DNA from: Arhodomonas sp052060015
Lineage (GTDB): Bacteria; Pseudomonadota; Gammaproteobacteria; Nitrococcales; Nitrococcaceae
DNA length: 64,000 bases
Direction of reading: 5' to 3'
Assembly (NCBI RefSeq): GCF_052060015.1
Contig: NZ_JBPODZ010000003.1
Span: forward strand, 259,293 to 323,292
The stretch's first letter is position 1, and each line of letters opens with the position of its first letter. The notes below the pieces were generated by a model. It searched no databases and was not told the origin of the DNA. It saw only the letters and a list, made by a program, of their open reading frames with translations. This document shows positions 19,860 to 27,918 of this stretch, piece after piece. The position numbers were made by a program, and so were the translations under genes.

Positions 19860-21098
19860 ATGACCGGTTTCTACGATGAATTGGAGACGCGCAGCGTGGC
19901 GGCGCGCGCCGAGGCGATGGCGGAGGCCCTTCCCCGCCAGGTGCGCCAGGCGCGCGAGCGCGCCCCCCACTACGCCGATCGTCTCGCGGATGTGGACCCC
20001 GCGGGGGTAACCGATCGCGACGCCCTGGCGCGGCTGCCGGTGCTGCGCAAGACGGAGTTGGTGGAGCGCCAGGACGCGGCGCCGCCCTTCGGCGGGCTGA
20101 CCGCCATGGGGGAGCGGGACCTGCTGCGGGTATTCCGCTCGCCGGGGCCCATCCATGAGCCGCAGTCCCGCCGCGAGGACTTCTGGCGCTTCGCCCGGGC
20201 CATGGTCGCTGCGGGCTTCGAGCGCGGCGGTGGGCTGGTGCACAACACCTTCGCCTACCATTTCACCCCCGCGGGTTTCATGTTCGACGGTGCCGCAGCC
20301 GCGTTGGGATGCCCCGTATTTCCGGCCGGCACCGGGCAGACCGAGCAACAGGTCGGAGCGATGGCCGCGCTGCGGCCGCGCTATTACACGGGAACGCCGT
20401 CGTTCCTCAACATCCTCCTCGAGAAGGCGGACGAGTTGGGCGAGGACGTGGGCTCGCTGACACATGGCCTGGTTACCGCCGAGCCGTTGCCCCCTTCACT
20501 GGTGGAGCGCTTCGCCGGCCGCGGTATCGATGTCTACCAGTGCTATGGCACCGCTGACCTGGGCCTCATCGCCTATGAGACCTCGGCCCGGGAAGGGCTG
20601 GTGGTGGACGAGGGGGTGATCGTGGAGATCGTCCGTCCCGGCACCGGTGATCCGGTCCCCGACGGCGAGGTCGGCGAGGTGGTGGTCACAACCCTGAATC
20701 CGGACTATCCCCTCATCCGTTTCGCCACCGGCGACCTCTCCGCCGTGCTCGAGGGGCCCTGTCCCACCGGCCGGACCAATCAGCGGATCCGCGGCTGGAT
20801 GGGCCGCGCGGACCAGACGGCAAAGGTACGCGGGATGTTCGTGCACCCCTCCCAGGTGGATGCCCTGGTCAAGCGCCACCCCGAGCTCACTCGGGCGCGG
20901 TTGGTGGTCACGCAGCAGGAGCACCGTGACGTGATGACCCTGCACTGCGAGGCGCGGGATCGTCCGGAGGGCCTCGCCGAGGCCGTCGGCGAGTCCATCC
21001 GGGAGCTCTGCGGGCTGCGCGGCGAGGTGGCCCTGGAGGAACCGGGCACGCTTGCCAACGACGGCAAGGTCATCGACGATCAGCGCGAGTTCCGGTAG
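19860..21098 (+). CDS. PaaK-like AMP-binding protein with degenerate P-loop
   Basis: Member of the phenylacetate-CoA ligase branch of the ANL superfamily, 412 aa. Fold landmarks are the N-terminal RERAPHYADRLADVDPAGVTDRDALARLPVLRKTELVERQ, YQCYGTADLGLIAYE (A5-like), NPDYPLIRFATGDLSAVL (TGD motif) and the C-terminal MGRADQTAKVRGMFVHPSQVD with LANDGKVIDDQREFR. Where PaaK has the Gly/Ser/Thr P-loop (SSGTTGKP) this protein reads RVFRSPGPIHEPQ (residues 90-102), losing the Thr and Lys that hold ATP phosphates. It may bind AMP/CoA esters without classic adenylation, or serve as a partner of the canonical synthetase in the operon. Last gene of the operon. Confidence 0.8.
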   Translation: MTGFYDELETRSVAARAEAMAEALPRQVRQARERAPHYADRLADVDPAGVTDRDALARLPVLRKTELVERQDAAPPFGGLTAMGERDLLRVFRSPGPIHEPQSRREDFWRFARAMVAAGFERGGGLVHNTFAYHFTPAGFMFDGAAAALGCPVFPAGTGQTEQQVGAMAALRPRYYTGTPSFLNILLEKADELGEDVGSLTHGLVTAEPLPPSLVERFAGRGIDVYQCYGTADLGLIAYETSAREGLVVDEGVIVEIVRPGTGDPVPDGEVGEVVVTTLNPDYPLIRFATGDLSAVLEGPCPTGRTNQRIRGWMGRADQTAKVRGMFVHPSQVDALVKRHPELTRARLVVTQQEHRDVMTLHCEARDRPEGLAEAVGESIRELCGLRGEVALEEPGTLANDGKVIDDQREFR

Positions 21099-21249
21099 GG
21101 GCCTTCTCGAGAACGCGGGGTGCTGACAGCCATAGGGCAGGCCGCTGGGCAAACGGGGGCCATATCGGTTTACGCTAATAGCCCGTAACGGCCCGGGGTC
21201 GCTTCGCCGGGGTGTCGCAGCGGCGAAAGTCGGCGTCAGGGTTCGCGAA

Positions 21250-21277
21250 TTGCGGGCCCACCGGCCTGCGGGATAAT
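21250..21277 (+). promoter_or_regulatory. Candidate sigma70 promoter of etfBA
   Basis: TTGCGG (21250-21255), a 16-bp spacer and GATAAT (21272-21277) lie 34 bp upstream of the etfB start. The 212-bp gap between 21098 and 21311 shows no other gene. The match to the consensus is good at -10 and moderate at -35. Confidence 0.5.
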
Positions 21278-21310
21278 AAGTAACGGATACAGGAACGGAC
21301 GGGAGCGATC

Positions 21311-22060
21311 ATGAAGGTACTGGTCCCGGTCAAGCGGGTGGTGGACTACAACGTCAAGGTCCGGGTAAAGGCGGACGGCTCCGGCGTTGAGACCGCCAAC
21401 GTCAAGCATTCGATGAACCCCTTCGATGAGATCGCCGTGGAGGAGGCGGTCCGGTTGAAGGAGTCGGGCAAGGTCGAGGAGATCGTCGCGGTCTCCCTGG
21501 GCGAGCAGTCGAGCCAGGAGACATTGCGCACCGCCCTGGCGATGGGTGCCGATCGTGGCATGCTCATCACCAGCGAGGAGGCGCTGCAGCCCTTGGCGGT
21601 GGCGAAGGCGTTGGCCAAAGTGGTGGAGCGCGAGGAGCCCGGGCTGGTCATTGCCGGCAAGCAGGCGATCGACGACGACGCCAATCAGACCGCGCAGATG
21701 CTCGCCGCGCTGCTCGGCTGGGGGCAGGGGACCTTTGCCTGCGGCCTCGAGCTCGAGGATGGCACCGCCACGGTGAGCCGGGAGATCGACGGGGGTACCC
21801 AGACGGTGCGTCTGAAGCTCCCGGCGGTGGTGAGCACGGACCTGCGTCTCAACGAGCCGCGCTACGTCAAGCTCCCGAACATCATGAAGGCGAAGAAGAA
21901 GCAGCTAGACGTGATCGATGCCGCCGAGCTGGGGGTGGACCTGGCGCCGCGGCTGAAGACGCTCAATGTTGCCGAGCCGCCGAAGCGCCAGGGGGGCGTG
22001 AAGGTGGATAGTGTCGCCGGGCTGGTCGAGAAACTCCGCAACGAGGCGAAGGTGATCTGA
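21311..22060 (+). CDS. etfB: Electron transfer flavoprotein beta subunit
   Basis: EtfB binds AMP and, with EtfA, carries electrons from acyl-CoA dehydrogenases to ETF:quinone oxidoreductase. Length of 249 aa is standard. It begins MKVLVPVKRVVDYNVKVRVKADGSGVE and has KHSMNPFDEIAVEEAVRLKE, TALAMGADRGMLI, VIAGKQAIDDDANQTAQMLAALLGW and LPAVVSTDLRLNEPRYVKLPNIMKAKKK, all family-typical (the last is the recognition-loop region, residues about 185-200). etfA follows after two bases. The acyl-CoA dehydrogenase of the valine operon is an obvious electron donor. Confidence 0.97.
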   Translation: MKVLVPVKRVVDYNVKVRVKADGSGVETANVKHSMNPFDEIAVEEAVRLKESGKVEEIVAVSLGEQSSQETLRTALAMGADRGMLITSEEALQPLAVAKALAKVVEREEPGLVIAGKQAIDDDANQTAQMLAALLGWGQGTFACGLELEDGTATVSREIDGGTQTVRLKLPAVVSTDLRLNEPRYVKLPNIMKAKKKQLDVIDAAELGVDLAPRLKTLNVAEPPKRQGGVKVDSVAGLVEKLRNEAKVI

Positions 22061-22062
22061 AC

Positions 22063-23007
22063 ATGAGCAACGTGCTGATCATTGCGGACCACGACAACGA
22101 CACCCTGGGCGCGGCCACGCTGTCCACGGTGACCGCGGCGGCCGCCATCGGCGGGGACATCGACCTGCTGGTGGCCGGCCAAGGCAGCGAGGCAGTGGCG
22201 GAGGCGGCCTCCAAGGTACCGGGCGTCGGGCGGGTGCTCCACGCCGAGGCCGAGCACTATGCCCACCCCACCGCCGAGGACCTGGCGGCGCTGGTCACCG
22301 AGCTGGCGCGCGGGTACTCCCATGTGCTCGCCCCGGCGACCACCACCGGTAAGAACTTCCTGCCCCGGGTGGCGGCCAGCCTGGATGTGGCCATGGTCTC
22401 CGAGATCGTCGCCGTGGAGTCCGAGGACACCTTCCGGCGGCCGATCTACGCCGGCAATGCCATCGCCACGGTGCAGTCCACGGACGCCATCAAGGTGATC
22501 ACCGTCCGCGCCACCGGTTTCGACCCGGCGGCCGCCGAGGGCGGCGGCGCCACGGTGGAGGCAGTGGAGGCCATGCCCCACAACGACGTTGCCGAGTTCG
22601 TCGATGAGTCGTTGACCAGCTCCGACCGCCCGGAGCTCACGGCGGCCGAGATCGTCGTCTCCGGCGGTCGCGGGGTGGGTTCCGGCGAGAACTTCGCGCT
22701 GATCGAGCGTCTGGCCGACAAGCTCGGCGCGGCAGTGGGTGCCTCGCGGGCGGCGGTGGACGCCGGGTTCGTGCCCAATGACTACCAGGTGGGCCAGACC
22801 GGCAAGATCGTTGCCCCCAAGCTCTATATCGCCGTCGGCATCAGCGGCGCCATCCAGCACCTTGCGGGCATGAAGGACTCGAAGGTGGTGGTGGCGATCA
22901 ACAAGGACGAGGAGGCGCCGATCTTCGAGGTGGCGGACTACGGCCTGGTCGCCGATCTCTTCGAGGCGGTGCCGGAGCTCGAGGCCGAGCTCGACAAGGG
23001 CGGCTGA
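22063..23007 (+). CDS. etfA: Electron transfer flavoprotein alpha subunit
   Basis: FAD-carrying subunit, 314 aa. The N-terminal domain has YSHVLAPATTTGKNFLPRVAASLDVAMVSEI. The FAD-binding C-terminal domain has VVSGGRGVGSGENFALIERLADKLGAAVGASRAAVDAGFVPNDYQVGQTGKIVAPKLYIAVGISGAIQHLAGMKDSKVVVAINKDEEAPIFEVADYGLVADLF, the full EtfA signature. It is cotranscribed with etfB. GC-rich hairpin-forming sequence after the stop (23010-23065) may act as a terminator. Confidence 0.97.
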   Translation: MSNVLIIADHDNDTLGAATLSTVTAAAAIGGDIDLLVAGQGSEAVAEAASKVPGVGRVLHAEAEHYAHPTAEDLAALVTELARGYSHVLAPATTTGKNFLPRVAASLDVAMVSEIVAVESEDTFRRPIYAGNAIATVQSTDAIKVITVRATGFDPAAAEGGGATVEAVEAMPHNDVAEFVDESLTSSDRPELTAAEIVVSGGRGVGSGENFALIERLADKLGAAVGASRAAVDAGFVPNDYQVGQTGKIVAPKLYIAVGISGAIQHLAGMKDSKVVVAINKDEEAPIFEVADYGLVADLFEAVPELEAELDKGG

Positions 23008-23229
23008 GTAAGCCGCCCGCGCGCGGCGTGTCCCCGCTCGGCGGGGATGCCCGCCCGGCGCGTGCCGGGAGACAGAGATGCCTCGCACTGGTGCATTCCT
23101 CCCGCGATGCACCACGCCTTCGCACAAGACTTGTTCAATCAGGGAGTTGTGGTCACAGCACCTAGTATGCTGCGACGCAACACAATGCGCTATGGTGGTC
23201 CCCGTCAGCGACGCAAAGGGAGCAAACCC

Positions 23230-23454
23230 ATGGCGCAATGGTACCTGCTAAGCGGTCCGAGCGGTTCCGCCGCGCCGCAACGCGTCAAGATCCTTGCCGA
23301 AAGTCCGGAAGAGGCCGTCCGCAAGGGATGGGCCCAAGGCTTCGACCATCATTCCTGCGTGCTCGACGAGCGGACCGGCGCCCGATTGCGTCGGCTTGGC
23401 ATGAGCGTTGCTTTTCTCTTTGAGGAGGCGCCGGTCATCGGCCGGCACCGCTGA
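23230..23454 (+). CDS. Small hypothetical protein, 74 aa
   Basis: I do not recognise the family. The protein starts MAQWYLLSGPSG and contains KILAESPEEAVRKGWAQGFDHHSCVLDE and GMSVAFLFEEAP. The aromatic/HH/Cys-containing core and even hydrophobic spacing look like a small folded cytoplasmic domain. AAAGGGAGC just before ATG 23230 is a good ribosome-binding site; in-frame sequence upstream lacks coding character. It is followed by a strong hairpin terminator, so it is a monocistronic unit in a 222-bp space after etfA. Real gene is likely; role is unknown. Confidence 0.6.
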   Translation: MAQWYLLSGPSGSAAPQRVKILAESPEEAVRKGWAQGFDHHSCVLDERTGARLRRLGMSVAFLFEEAPVIGRHR

Positions 23455-23503
23455 GCGCCATCCACGACCACGGGGACGGGCGTCGCCTGCGGCGAAGCCC
23501 ATT

Positions 23504-23528
23504 GGCCGGCCCCGCTGCGGGGCCGGCC
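23504..23528. terminator. Hairpin terminator (bidirectional)
   Basis: A perfect 11-bp stem (GGCCGGCCCCG / CGGGGCCGGCC) with a CTG loop, followed by CTTTCTATCT. It sits between the convergent 74-aa gene and the RpiR gene and could serve both. Confidence 0.75.
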
Positions 23529-23550
23529 CTTTCTATCTATTGCGAGCGGG

Positions 23551-24483
23551 TTACTCGATGTTCAGGGCCTCGAAGGCCGCTTCCCGCCGCCCGAGTGGCT
23601 CGATCAACGCCTCGCCAAGGGACGCCGCCAGCTCGGCGAGCAGTCCCTCCGCCACCATGAACAGGGCGGCCACCGGATTGAAGTAGTACGGCCCCTCGCA
23701 CCGGGCGTGGAGGTTGAAGTCGCCATGGGTCCGGGCGGGGGAGGCGAAGTGATTGGTGACGGTCACCACCGTCGCGCCCCGTTCCGCCGCCAGGGCGCAG
23801 GCGTCGATGGCCAGGCGTGTTTCCGGGCGGACCGTGACCGCGATGAGGACGTCACCCTCACCGATATCGCTGATTTCCTCGGCTACGGTGAAGCCGCTGC
23901 CACCCAGGGTGGTCACCGGTTTGCCGGTGAATGCGAGGTAGTAGCCGAGGTAGTGGGCCACGCTGTAGCAGCCACGCAGGCCGAGGACGTAGAGGCGACG
24001 GGCTTGGAGTACCGCATCGCTGATTTCGGTCAGGGTACCCGGCTCGAGGGCGGCGGCCGTGTCCGCAAGGTTCTCCAGCTCCCGGGTGGCCGCCATCATC
24101 CCGGCACTATGGCCGCCGTCCGCGCTCGCTCCAGGCGCCTGGGTGCTCTCCAGCAAGCGCTGGGCCTGCTCGGTGTAGAAATGCCGGCCCTGGGCCACGG
24201 CCAGGCGGAACACCCGCTGGAAGCCTTTGAAACCGTCGAAGCCGAGGCGCCGGGCCAGGCGGCTGAGGGTGGAGGGGCTCACTCCGTGGTGACCGGCGAT
24301 CCCGGCGATACTCCCCAGGGTGACCTCTTCCGGACAGGCCAGCATCTCCTCAAGCACGGCGATGCCGCGGTTGCCGAGGCGGATGGGGCCCTCGTCCCGT
24401 CGGGCCGACTCCAGGATCCGGCGCAGATCCTCGAGGGATTCCGGGGGTCGGGCGGGTGTCGGTTGCGTGGCGTATTGGCTCAT
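23551..24483 (-). CDS. MurR/RpiR family transcriptional regulator (HTH + SIS)
   Basis: DNA-binding regulator of about 310 aa. The N-terminal HTH is seen in EEVTLGSIAGIAGHHGVSPSTLSRLARRLGFDGFKGFQRVFR, and the C-terminal SIS sugar-phosphate-type domain spans RRLYVLGLRGCYSVAHYLGYYLAFTGKPV to GDVLIAVTVRPETRLAIDACALAAERGATVVTVTN. I chose ATG 24483 (MSQYATQP); a GTG at 24501 is an alternative. It is the last gene of the leftward glnHPQ-like/C45 set, starting 8 bp after the C45 gene ends, so it most likely controls that importer. Candidate operators lie upstream of the binding-protein gene at 27752-27807. Confidence 0.88.
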   Translation of the reverse strand: MSQYATQPTPARPPESLEDLRRILESARRDEGPIRLGNRGIAVLEEMLACPEEVTLGSIAGIAGHHGVSPSTLSRLARRLGFDGFKGFQRVFRLAVAQGRHFYTEQAQRLLESTQAPGASADGGHSAGMMAATRELENLADTAAALEPGTLTEISDAVLQARRLYVLGLRGCYSVAHYLGYYLAFTGKPVTTLGGSGFTVAEEISDIGEGDVLIAVTVRPETRLAIDACALAAERGATVVTVTNHFASPARTHGDFNLHARCEGPYYFNPVAALFMVAEGLLAELAASLGEALIEPLGRREAAFEALNIE

Positions 24484-24490
24484 GCTGGCG

Positions 24491-25531
24491 TCACCCGTCA
24501 CTCGCTGCGCTCGGGGGAAAGCGGCGTTGTACCGCCACTCGTGCCTGCGGTGACGGCCGGAGCTCCGCCGTTATACCACCGTGCCGCAGGGTAAAGACAA
24601 CCGTGGCCAGGGTGTTCTCGCGGTCCGGGTCCCCCGGGTCCGTGCGATGGATGGGCAGCCACGGGTCTCCCTGGTCGCCGAGAACGCCCAGCAGCGCGCT
24701 GGGGGCGTCGCCGGGGTCGGTCTGTGCGCACCAGCCTTCCAGTTGCTCCTGGCGGGCGGCCGATGAGGCGGTCACCCGTTGGGGGATATCGCGGCAATCG
24801 GGATGCACCAGGTGGTTGGCGTGGACCGCCACCGGCGACGCTGGACGGGCGGAGATGCGCTGGAAAGGCGCCTCCACCGAGAGCGGGGAAAGGGTGCTCG
24901 TATCCGCCATCATGAAATGGAAGCCGCCGCTGCGCTCCAGGCCGTCGAGAAGGCGGAGCGCTTCGTCTACCTCGCTGCAACCCAGCAACGCGCGGGCGGA
25001 GACCATCCGCGGGATGCCGGGCGGGTGCTCGGTCAGGCGGAGGTTGTTAACCGTGTACGCTAGCCCTGCGGCGTTCATCGCCAGCGTATGGCCGGGCAGT
25101 GAGCCGGGATAGCAGAAGGTGAAGAACGCCGGGCCGTCATCCGGCGCTGCATCCAGCGCGAAGCAAGCGTCGCGTAGCGCCGGGTCGCCATCCTCGTTGT
25201 GGGCGAGCCAGCAGCGGCCCCGTCCCTTCACTGCCACGGAACTGCAGCCCTCCGGTCCGGTGGGGGCGAGATCGCCCCGGCAGTTCCACAGCAGCACCGC
25301 CTCCAGCGGCTGCCCCAGGCCAATGGCCAGGCCTTCCAGCTCCCGCCAAATTCCCGGGAAGGCGGCGCGGATGCGGCCGGCGACGTCGTCCAGCCAGCCC
25401 GTGGGCAGCCGGCGTTGCAGCCGCCGGAAGTCATCGCCCGGGCGGATGCGTCGGACGAAGGCCTCCCGCCCGCGCTCGCCAAGCTCGCGGCCGAGGGTGT
25501 AGGGGTCGCCCCCGATGCGGAGATGATCCAT
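24491..25531 (-). CDS. C45-type autoproteolytic acyltransferase/hydrolase-like protein
   Basis: Resembles the peptidase C45 / isopenicillin-N acyltransferase-like NTN-hydrolase family, 346 aa. The pattern is an N-terminal helical part (GGDPYTLGRELGERGREAFVRR, PGIWRELEGLAIGLGQPLEAVLLWNCRGDL) and the GCSSV motif near residue 97, whose Cys would become the N-terminal nucleophile after self-cleavage. LAHNEDGDP and YPGSLPGHTLAMNAAGLAYTVNNLR follow in the usual order. It would hydrolyse an amide or peptide bond of a small substrate. It starts 10 bp after the ABC ATPase gene, so its substrate is probably brought in by that transporter. Confidence 0.78.
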   Translation of the reverse strand: MDHLRIGGDPYTLGRELGERGREAFVRRIRPGDDFRRLQRRLPTGWLDDVAGRIRAAFPGIWRELEGLAIGLGQPLEAVLLWNCRGDLAPTGPEGCSSVAVKGRGRCWLAHNEDGDPALRDACFALDAAPDDGPAFFTFCYPGSLPGHTLAMNAAGLAYTVNNLRLTEHPPGIPRMVSARALLGCSEVDEALRLLDGLERSGGFHFMMADTSTLSPLSVEAPFQRISARPASPVAVHANHLVHPDCRDIPQRVTASSAARQEQLEGWCAQTDPGDAPSALLGVLGDQGDPWLPIHRTDPGDPDRENTLATVVFTLRHGGITAELRPSPQARVAVQRRFPPSAASDG

Positions 25532-25541
25532 CGCGCCGTGC

Positions 25542-26270
25542 CTACTGGATGTGGACTAGGAAGTCCGCGAAGCGCTGCGTCGGCGGCTCGCGCATGAGCT
25601 CACGGGGGTCGCCGTCCAGGGCGATGCGCCCGCCGTCCATGAACAGCAGCCGGGTGCCCACCTCCCGGGCGAAGGACATCTCGTGGGTGACCACGATCAT
25701 GGTCATACCCGCCTGGGCGACCTCGCCCATCACCCGCAGCACCTCATAGCGTAGCTCCGGATCCAGCGCGGAGGTGGGCTCGTCGAACAGCATCAGGTCC
25801 GGATTGATCGCCAGCGCCCGGGCGATGGCCACCCGCTGGGCCTGCCCGCCGGAGAGCTCGTCGGGGTAGTGCTCGGCGCGGTCGGCCATGCCGACCATCT
25901 CCAGGATGGGCATGGCCGCTTCCTTGGCCCCCCGCCGGGATTTGCCGCGGACCCGTCGCAGGCCGTAGGCGACGTTGCCCAGCGCGGTCATGTGCGGGAA
26001 CAGGTTGAATTGCTGGAACACCATCCCCGCCTCCCGGCGGATCTCGCGGATATTGGTGCGCGGGTCGGCGACATTCTTACCCTCCACGCGAAGGGCGCCG
26101 GAGGTGATGGGCTCCAGGGCGTTGATGCAGCGAAGCAGTGTGGACTTGCCCGAGCCCGACGGCCCGACCACGAACACCACCTCGCCCTGCTCGATGTTGA
26201 AGTCCAGGTCCCGCAGGACCACCAGGTCGCCAAAGGCCTTGGTGACGTTGTCGAATTCGACCATGCTCAT
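25542..26270 (-). CDS. Polar amino acid ABC transporter ATP-binding protein (GlnQ-like)
   Basis: ATPase of a polar amino-acid-type importer, 242 aa. Walker A VGPSGSGKST (near residues 35-44), Q-loop GMVFQQFNLFPHMTALGNV, signature ELSGGQAQRVAIARALA, Walker B LMLFDEPTSALDPEL, and switch His in VVTHEMSFAREVG. All match GlnQ/HisP. Its start overlaps the permease stop (ATGA, 4 bp). It works with the permease and binding protein encoded upstream. Confidence 0.94.
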   Translation of the reverse strand: MSMVEFDNVTKAFGDLVVLRDLDFNIEQGEVVFVVGPSGSGKSTLLRCINALEPITSGALRVEGKNVADPRTNIREIRREAGMVFQQFNLFPHMTALGNVAYGLRRVRGKSRRGAKEAAMPILEMVGMADRAEHYPDELSGGQAQRVAIARALAINPDLMLFDEPTSALDPELRYEVLRVMGEVAQAGMTMIVVTHEMSFAREVGTRLLFMDGGRIALDGDPRELMREPPTQRFADFLVHIQ

Positions 26271-26923
26271 AGGATCTTCATCCGTTTTTCGACCACGCGC
26301 AGGATTACGGTCATGGTCAGGGTCATGGCGAGGTAGAGCACCGCGACGGTGGACCAGATCTCCACCGCGCGAAAGGTGCTGGCCATGACCTCCTGGCCCT
26401 GTCGGGTGAGCTCGGCGACGCCGATGACGATGAACAGCGAGGTGTCCTTAAGGCTGATGATGCACTGGTTGCCCAGCGGCGGGACGAGACGTCGGAAGGC
26501 CAGGGGCCCGATGATGTCGCGGAACAACTGCCAGTTGGTGATCCCCAGGGCCTTACCGGCCTCGATGTAGCCACGGCTGATGGACAGCAGCGAGCCGCGG
26601 ACGATCTCGGCGATGTAGGCGCCGGCGTTGATCACGATGGCGGCGATGGCCGAGGTCAGGGCGTCCAGGCGCATGTCCAGGAGTATCGGCATCGCGAAGT
26701 AGATGAACATCACCTGCACCACGATGGGGGTGCCGCGGATCAGCTCGATGTAGGTCATGGCGATGGCGTTGATGAGCCGGTTGCCGTAGGCCCGGGCGGT
26801 ACCGGCGACCACCCCGATGAAGAAGCCGCCGAGCAGTCCCGTCACCGTGATGTAGAGCGTCAGCCGGGCGCCGGCGAGCAGCTCGGGTATCGCCTGCGGG
26901 ATGACGGAGAAGTCGAATTCCAT
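26267..26923 (-). CDS. Polar amino acid ABC transporter permease (GlnP-like)
   Basis: Inner-membrane permease, 218 aa, with about five membrane segments. HisM/GlnP marks are LIRGTPIVVQVMFIYFAMPI, AGAYIAEIVRGSLLSISRGYIEAGKALGITNWQLFRDIIGPLAFRRLVPPLGNQCIISLKDTSLFIVIGVAEL (EAA loop EAGKALG). A single permease gene implies a homodimeric channel. It is transcribed from the binding-protein gene, 66 bp upstream, into the ATPase gene. Confidence 0.94.
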   Translation of the reverse strand: MEFDFSVIPQAIPELLAGARLTLYITVTGLLGGFFIGVVAGTARAYGNRLINAIAMTYIELIRGTPIVVQVMFIYFAMPILLDMRLDALTSAIAAIVINAGAYIAEIVRGSLLSISRGYIEAGKALGITNWQLFRDIIGPLAFRRLVPPLGNQCIISLKDTSLFIVIGVAELTRQGQEVMASTFRAVEIWSTVAVLYLAMTLTMTVILRVVEKRMKIL

Positions 26924-26989
26924 GGGATGCCTCTCGATGACGCTGTGCCCTGTGGGGCCGGCGCGGGGACTCGGCCCCGCGCCGCCGGA

Positions 26990-27724
26990 TCACTTCGGTG
27001 GTTCGCCGAACCACTTGGCATAGATGTCGTCGTAGGTGCCGTCCTCCATGATCTCCAGCAGCGCCACGTTGACGCGGTCGCGGAGCTCGCTGCCCTCAGG
27101 GAAACCGATGCCGTAGGACTGGGCGTCCATGCTCTGCCCGACCGCCTTCACCTCGCCGTCGCCGGCGGTCTCGATGTAGTAGAAAACATTGGGGGTATCG
27201 TGGGCCGCCACGTCCACGCGGCCGGTGCGCAGTGCCAGGTAGGCATCGCCGATGTTGGGGAACTTCGTGACCCCCGCGGTCTCCAGGGAGTCGATGAAGT
27301 CCGCCGCCGCCGTGCCCTGCTTGACGCCCACCACCTTGTCGCCGAGGTCGTCCGTGCCGGAGACGTCGTCGTTGTCGGCGCGCACCATCAGCAGCACGCC
27401 GCTGTCGTAGTACGGGTGGGAGTAATCGATGACCTTCTCGCGCTCGGCGGTGATCGAGATGGCGGCCAGCGCCAGGTCCACGTTGCCCGTCTGCAGTGCG
27501 GGAATGATCCCGTTGAAGTCCATGGGCTGGAGCTCGTAATCCACGTCCAGCCGCTCGGCGACGGCCTTCCAGAGGTCGATGTCGAAGCCCTTGTACTCCC
27601 CGTCCTCCTCGAACTCGAAGGGAACGAAGGCGGTGTCGACGGCGACGAGCAGGTCTTCGGCATGGGCGGTAAGGCTCACGCCGACGCCGAGCACGGCGGC
27701 GGCGAGCATCTTCATTGGTTGCAT
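26990..27724 (-). CDS. Polar amino acid ABC transporter substrate-binding protein (GlnH-like)
   Basis: Periplasmic binding protein, 244 aa. The signal peptide is MQPMKMLAAAVLGVGVSLTAHA with cleavage likely after AHA. The mature part begins EDLLVAVDTAFVPFEFEEDGEYKGFDIDLWKAVAERL, followed by MDFNGIIPALQTGNVDLALAAISITAEREKVIDYSHPYYDSGVLL and GIGFPEGSELRDRVNVALLEIMEDGTYDDIYAKWFG, the cluster 3 SBP pattern. It is the first gene of the leftward importer/C45/RpiR operon, preceded by AT-rich palindromes. The ligand could be glutamine-like or an amidated/acylated amino acid processed by the C45 enzyme. Confidence 0.94.
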   Translation of the reverse strand: MQPMKMLAAAVLGVGVSLTAHAEDLLVAVDTAFVPFEFEEDGEYKGFDIDLWKAVAERLDVDYELQPMDFNGIIPALQTGNVDLALAAISITAEREKVIDYSHPYYDSGVLLMVRADNDDVSGTDDLGDKVVGVKQGTAAADFIDSLETAGVTKFPNIGDAYLALRTGRVDVAAHDTPNVFYYIETAGDGEVKAVGQSMDAQSYGIGFPEGSELRDRVNVALLEIMEDGTYDDIYAKWFGEPPK

Positions 27725-27751
27725 GATCTCCTCCTCAGGCTAGTTGGACAG

Positions 27752-27807
27752 GCAAATATATTTGCGCAAAAAGGCCTGTCATCGACCAACTGTAGCAATA
27801 AATTTGC
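27752..27807. promoter_or_regulatory. Paired GCAAA-N4-TTTGC operator-like palindromes
   Basis: GCAAATATATTTGC (27752-27765) is a perfect 14-bp palindrome. A second imperfect copy, GCAATAAATTTGC (27795-27807), follows with centres about 42 bp apart, roughly four helical turns. Both lie in the 194-bp divergent gap between the binding-protein gene and phaC, in an AT-rich context. They are good candidates for binding by the RpiR regulator encoded at the end of the leftward operon. Confidence 0.55.
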
Positions 27808-27918
27808 ACATGTCTAGCCGCCGGAGGCGGCCACTGTGCTCGAACGCTGGGCGAGCGACGGCCGTAACCTTGTGCTGCTATGCAACACGGCGTATTCGTG
27901 TTAAGGAGGAGGAATATA

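Noticed and set aside
27880..27918. ATG 27880 as the phaC start
   Set aside because: The strong AAGGAGGAGG lies downstream of this ATG and fits GTG 27919; the extra residues are not family-like.
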